A stretch of 64,000 nucleotides of DNA. It comes from Hippophae tibetana (lineage: Eukaryota; Streptophyta; Magnoliopsida; Rosales; Elaeagnaceae). Made by a program: the position numbers and the translations under genes. The notes below the pieces were generated by a model. The model made no database searches and was not told the DNA's origin. It saw only the letters and a program-made list of their open reading frames with translations. The DNA lies in the NCBI GenBank assembly GCA_037013495.1, contig CM072803.1, positions 24,151,001 through 24,215,000 of the forward strand, given 5' to 3'. Of this stretch, positions 58,620-64,000 are shown piece after piece (positions within the stretch are counted from its first letter, which is position 1; each line of letters opens with the position of its first letter).

Positions 58620-60190
58620 ATGATGTTCTGGCGCCTTTTCAAGAAATTATTAATTTTTTTTATTTTTTTTAGTAATTAATGATGTGGTGTAATTTCAAAA
58701 AATTATTAATTGTATTTTTAGTAATTAATGATGCAATATTGCTAAAAAAATATTATTTTTAATTGTATATATTCTATTAAGTTTGAAATAAATTATAAAT
58801 TTATTTTAAACTTAATAGAATATACATATTTTTTGGGGAATATATATTATCGGTGATGCCCCTTTTTTAACGATTCTTTTTATTTTTTTAAAATATATAT
58901 TTATATATGCAGTTAAAAATATAAATCTTTTCTTGAATTTCAATAAACCCAGACAAATAATTATTAAATGACATAAACACCATGCTATATTTCAAAAAAT
59001 AAGTGAGCTTGAGGAATACTCTTAAATACATGTTAAAAATAAGTTTATTTTTAGACAAATGTTTAAATTTGATCAAGAATTAACTAGAAGGTCAAAAATG
59101 AAAGAGTGAAGATGTCAAAAACAAAAATTGTTTATATTTCTAAAGACGCATTGAAATAAAATATATTTTTTAAATTGTCTACATACATTGTTTATCTTTA
59201 AAATATGAACAAACAAATGTGTATTAGTATTGAATTTTAATTAAACTAAGAGACACATAAAAAGATGGGAATATATGTCTATAAAAGAAAATTAAAAGTG
59301 ATGATTTTATATGTTTATTTATTTTTGATTTGCATGATTTCAATTAATTGAAAAAACAAATAGATATTTTTAAGAAGTTTTATTTAAAAAATATAAGATT
59401 TTTCTTAGATAATAAAAATGAGAGTTAATAATTTCTTATATTTTTTATTATTAGTTTATATATAAATGTTTTTATAATTAACATTTATTAACTTTATATA
59501 ACAATAATAGTATTAAAGTGTAATTATTTATAGGTAAAAAAAAGAAGTTAATGCATTATTATAGAACAATAAAAAAAATTGTATTATGATAATATTATCA
59601 CTCCAATAATATTAACTTAAATACATAATATTTTTAAAAAAATTAATATAATTTTTATTTTTTAATATATTTTAGTTAATACAATGTAAGATTATTCTAA
59701 TTATTTTTTTGAAAAACATAAATACTCAACTTTATAAAAAAAGAGAGTAATATATGCTTCTCTTTAGTACATTCTTGCTTAGGTATTGTTATAGGCAAGA
59801 TTAAATAATAATGTGAAAGGAAAATAATAGCATCGAGTACTAACAAAATATATATAATTAGATTTATCAACAAATTAATTGACCAAAACATTCTAAATTA
59901 AAAACCAAATTACACTCAAAATTACTCTCTCACGAAACAACAGAACAAGAATAATTGTATCGGAAATTAAACAACGACAATCAAAAAACAAAGAAGTAAT
60001 CAACTTAGCTGTCACTGAAAAATACAAGATAGCAGTGATCTGATGGATCTTCAATCCTTGATCAAGCCCATACGCTAATGATAATGAAATGATTAAGCCG
60101 CTATCCTCCTTTGCCGAATAATCCATCTCCTTAAATTAAATAATAATAAATTTTAAGTTCTTATGTTTATAAACGGAATTAAAATTTAAA
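58620..60190. other. AT-rich spacer
   Basis: No gene seen. Includes a short inverted repeat near 58770-58830 (TATATTCTATTAAGTTTGAAA and its complement). The open frame at 59893-60126 reads protein-like but has no recognisable family. Confidence 0.45.
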
Positions 60191-60600
60191 GGTATATTGA
60201 ACACTAAAAATCCTGTAATTATTTAATTTAAGAAATTTAATCTTGTAATTGTTAGGTAAGATATTAAAAGTCTCATATATTTTTAAAATTAGTATTTTAA
60301 TCCCGTAATTTTTAAGTTAGACGTCTATAATCATGTAATTTATGAAAGTTAGGCAATATAAATCTTATTTTTATACTTTTAATATATAAGAAGTGTTTAT
60401 TTATAGGATTAAGAGTATTTATTTTTCATAATAATAGGATTAGGACTAGTAGTATCCAACTTATAAACTACTAGACTAAATTGTTCATTTTTAAAAAATT
60501 ATGAAACTTCTAATATTTAACTCAATAATTACGAAACTAATATGTTCATTTGGTAACAATTACATGATCTCTTGGATTTTTTTGTCGGTTCCAATAAAAA
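60190..60600. repeat. MITE-like degenerate inverted repeat
   Basis: The left arm (from ACTAAAAATCCTGTAATT) and the right arm read in reverse complement (AAAAATCCAAGAGATCATG...) share the TTTTTAAGTTAG / TAATTTTT pattern over about 200 bp each. There is no coding text. Ends and target duplication are unclear. Confidence 0.35.
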
Positions 60601-60644
60601 ATAGACTTTAAATGGAGTTAAAATTAAAAATATTTTATAAAATC

Positions 60645-60890
60645 AATAGGTAGCGTCAATTGATGTATACAACCGATGCTACATATGGCACGTAGCATCG
60701 ATTGTACACATCAACCGATGTGAAGCCACGTGTAAAGTCGATTGACATGTACAACCAACACGTCATGTAGCATCGATCATACATTGTCAATCAACGCTAC
60801 ATGTGATGCTACATCAGTTGACGTGTAGAACTAACACTACGTATCATATGTAGCATATGCAACATCAATTGATAGGTAGAGCCAAAGCTA
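60645..60890 (+). repeat. CACTA subterminal repeats (left end of the third CACTA element)
   Basis: At least eight alternating copies of motifs such as GTAGCATCGATTGTAC and TCAACCGATGCTAC, diverged versions of the GTCGGTT/AACCGAC repeats in the other two elements. A CACTA terminus itself is not visible at the left edge. Confidence 0.6.
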
Positions 60891-61378
60891 AGTGATATTT
60901 TTTTCCTTTTCTTTCCCTTCCTTCCAAACAGTTCTCACCGTTGCTCCATATATATATATATCCTTGCACAACAAAGTCAATTATTGTCCATTTTGACTTT
61001 TTTGACCATCTTTTCTGGCACAATCACCTAAGGTTTGTTACCCTTTACTCACTGACTTATATCAAACCATTTTTAGAGCTTAACACTTACTATTTTTTGA
61101 CCTATTTTCTTATACTTTTTTACTTACCAAACACATTTTTCTTTTATTTCTTACTTGTTTGATTCTTGTAAGTTTTTTTATGAACTATTTTTCATTCATT
61201 ATTCATGTTTTTATAATTTTATTTTACTTTTATGAATTTAAATTTTATTTTTTTAATAATTTTTCTTATATATATATAATGTATTATTGATTATTTATAT
61301 ACTTTTTGTGTTACTTAATTTATTCATTTTTGTCCAAACTTAAAGAATACAAAATATTTTTCTTTTATCTATTTACTT

Positions 61379-61382
<4 letters not shown>

Positions 61383-61410
<28 letters not shown>
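61383..61410. repeat. AT microsatellite
   Basis: TA dinucleotide run of about 14 units. Confidence 0.95.
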
Positions 61411-61413
<3 letters not shown>

Positions 61414-61914
61414 ACATACCAACTTAACAAATAAACATAGTAACCTAATTAAAAAATATATTAAATTTAGAATTTAAAATGTATTGTTTTGAACTTATTC
61501 TTACATGTATTAAATAATATATACTTTAATTACATTACTGTATTTATTTGTATTTGTTAAGTTGTTATGTAGGTGTTTATAATTTATATTATTAGATTGT
61601 TTATATGTAAAAATAACATTATATATTATTAAAGTTACAATGAAATTATTAATTGTTTGAATTTTTGTGTATTTATTTTTATATGATATTTTGATTGATA
61701 TTCTAATAATTTATAACCTTCATATAATAAATTCTTAAATGTATTGGTGATTAATACACATGTATGTTTATTGGGTACATATTTAACATGTTTAATGCCC
61801 TTAATAGAAAATGAACAAATCTTAGATACTAAAGTATAGAATTGAACACGATTATATTTATAAAATATAAACTTTATTGGAATTTGCTAGTAGAAATAGT
61901 AATAAAGAAATAAA

Positions 61915-64000
61915 TATAATTCAATGCTCATGTATTAAATGTGAAAAATAGAAATTTCATGATGTTGACGAGGTTAAATATTACCTTATTCGTAGTGGTA
62001 TTCTTTTGAGTTATAAATATTGGTATTATTATTGAGAAAAGATTGTTGATACTAATAGGGAAGAGATAAATAAAGATAAAGTGAATTAGATACATCCTAT
62101 TAAGATAGGCACTCTAACTATAATGTACATACAAAAAGTATGTTTCATCCCGTGGAAGATTAATTACGTGAGGATGACCCTGAAACTTTTAAAAAACTTT
62201 TGAAAGATGCCAAAAGTCATTGTATCTTGAATGCAAGAAGTACACTAAAATTTTAGGATTAGTTAATTTTTACAATGTGAAATAAAAAAATAGTTTTATG
62301 GACAAAGGATTCACAAAATTGCTAAATGTACTAATATATACGTTTTTTTAAGGGTAATGAGTTGGCATCTTCATGTATGAAGTAAAGAAATCTCTTGGTT
62401 GATTTGGGATGAAATATCATAAGATTAATGCTTGTTCAAATGACTGCATTCTTTATATAAAAGAATACAAGATATTAGATGATTTTTCAGTGTCTAAAGA
62501 ATTAAGATGAAAGCATTTACAAATGAGATAACATCTAAGAAAAGTGTGCCCACAAAGGTTCTTATTCCTCACTTTCAGAGGTTGTTCAAAAGTAAAGAGA
62601 TATATATCAAAGATGTTGACTTAGCATTCAGAGAATCAATTTGATAATGGGATGCTATGTCATCCTTCAGATTCTCCAAATTGGAAAATAGTAGACAATT
62701 TATCACCTAAATTTGCATCTGATCCACACTATCTTCATCTTGCCATTGCTTTTGATGTAATTAATCAAAATAGTTCCCTTAGTAGTAGATATAGTTATTG
62801 GTCAGTAATTATGATAACATGAAACCTTCCTCCTTGGTTTTCTATGAAAATAAAATTCACAATGCTAACATTATTAATATCAGGACTGAAATAACCTAGA
62901 GTTGATATTGATTTGTATTTGTAGCCTCTAATAGACGAATTAAATATGTTGTGGAATGATGATGTTAATGTTTATGATGCATATAAGGAATAATACTTTA
63001 ACTTTATGGGGATCCATTATGAACAATTAATGATTTTTCTACCTATGAAAACTTATTAGGATATGTAATAAAGGTTTATATGGGATGTCTTATATGTAGT
63101 GATAATTTTTTTTCTAATTTCTCTTGTTCATGGATGAAAGATGTCTTATAAAAGACATTGAATAGTTTTACCATATGGACATAAGTTTAGATACCAAAAG
63201 AAATCTTTCGATGGTGAAGAATATCATGATCCTGCATTAATACCTTTGCGAGAGGTTGAGATGTTAAGGCAATTGAATGGTATAACATTCCAACGATATG
63301 AAAAGATGAGAAAAAAAGAATATATTCTGATAGAGGGAAACAAAAGAATTCAACTAATAAAAAGGAAAAAAAATGAAAATGTTACTCAAATAGTGGAACA
63401 TGATTGTTGGAAGAAGAAATCAATATTTTAGGAATTACCTTATTGGAAAGACGTACACATTCGTCACATCTTAGATTTCATACACATTGAGAAAAATGTA
63501 TGTGATATCTTGATTAGTACATTGCTTAATATACCCTGAAAAACAAAGGATGATATCAAAGCAAGTCTGGATTTAAAGAAATTAAGCATACAACCTAAAT
63601 TGACACCAATGGCAGAAAATGATAAGAATCGAACATACATGTCACAAGTATCATATAATTTTTCAACAAAAGAGAAGGATGTGTATTGCAAATTTTTGGA
63701 AAATGTGAAATTTTCTTTATGGTTACTCATCCAACTTAAGAAATTTTGTGTCTATGATCGATAAGAAACTTTACAGATTGAAATTACATGACTTTCATAT
63801 TTTAATGCAATAGTTATTTCCAATTAATGTTAGGTCAATTCTTCCAAAACATGTTTGATTATCAATAATTCATCTTTTCTCATTCTTCAATACAATATGC
63901 AAGAAATCTACATCAATTAGTGAGTTAAACTCTTTATGGAAAGATGTTATGGAGAATTTGTGTCTACTCCAGAAATATTTTTCTCATTTTTTTAGTATAA
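61915..64000 (+). pseudogene. Decayed TNP2-type CACTA transposase, running off the window
   Basis: Order along the plus strand: transposase-associated zinc region (CSCIKCEK and FHDVDEVKYYLIRSGILLSYKYW, 61920-62030); the KIHACPNDC-like region (62380-62460); the core with NWKIVDNL, FASDPHYLHLA, LPPWFSMK, DIDLYL, PLIDELNMLWND and VYDAYKE (62640-62995); then an open stretch with PLREVEMLRQLNG and WKKKSIF (63246-63431), ELPYWKDVHIRHILDFIHIEKNVCDI (split by no indel, 63430-63520), and DLKKLSIQP (63570-63600). Many stops and several frameshifts break it. Together with 60645-60890 it makes the 5' part of a once autonomous element. Confidence 0.8.

Noticed and set aside
59893-60126. 77-codon minus-strand frame with protein-like text
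   Set aside because: No family recognised, no conserved neighbours, and the spacer around it is repeat-rich.
1-64000. CRISPR array, bacterial operons or rRNA genes
   Set aside because: Repeats found are TIRs, LTRs, subterminal repeats and microsatellites; nothing has regular spacers, and gene structure is eukaryotic.

Overview
This is nuclear plant DNA, most likely from a dicot. It is strongly AT-rich apart from one GC-rich island inside a retrotransposon. It holds spliced plant genes (a CCME haem chaperone and a three-exon XTH) separated by layers of LTR retrotransposons, CACTA elements, a pararetrovirus relic and captured gene fragments. I cannot name the species from sequence alone.

Region 1 (1-16.9 kb) is a tandem duplication with an offset of about 8.2 kb. 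Each copy carries an old minus-strand Ty1/copia relic (187-bp LTR, tRNA-Met-type PBS, gag), a minus-strand gene for a small secreted cysteine-rich peptide (97 aa in both copies), and a block holding fragments of a BRE1/HUB-like gene and a formin FH2 exon. That block looks like a gene-capturing hAT-type element. Copy 2 was later hit by a 2,879-bp CACTA element; copy 1 keeps the empty site. Between the copies, a TATA box and leader contain a miR159/miR319 target-mimic-like site.

Region 2 (17.3-25.5 kb) is a graveyard. It holds an endogenous pararetrovirus relic whose two parts lie head to head (interrupted by a 980-bp CACTA element) and a plus-strand copia relic interrupted by a 1.1-kb TIR element.

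Region 3 (26.1-27.4 kb) is CCME on the minus strand, a mitochondrial cytochrome c maturation gene with a predicted 5' UTR intron.

Region 4 (28.3-51.4 kb) is a three-level nest: a decayed minus-strand chromovirus-like gypsy, a plus-strand copia inserted in it (TSD TTCAT), and a very young minus-strand Athila/Tat-like gypsy inserted in the copia (TSD CAACC). The young element has nearly identical 2.1-kb LTRs, an intact 1,723-aa Gag-Pol, and a second, separate 445-aa Gag that has lost most zinc-knuckle ligands.

Region 5 (51.4-64 kb) holds an old LTR related to the young gypsy, a copia integrase relic, an intact XTH gene on the minus strand, a MITE-like inverted repeat, and the left part of a decayed CACTA element with a TNP2-type transposase that runs off the window.

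The host genes likely to work are CCME, XTH and possibly the two secreted peptide genes. The young gypsy is the only mobile element that looks competent.
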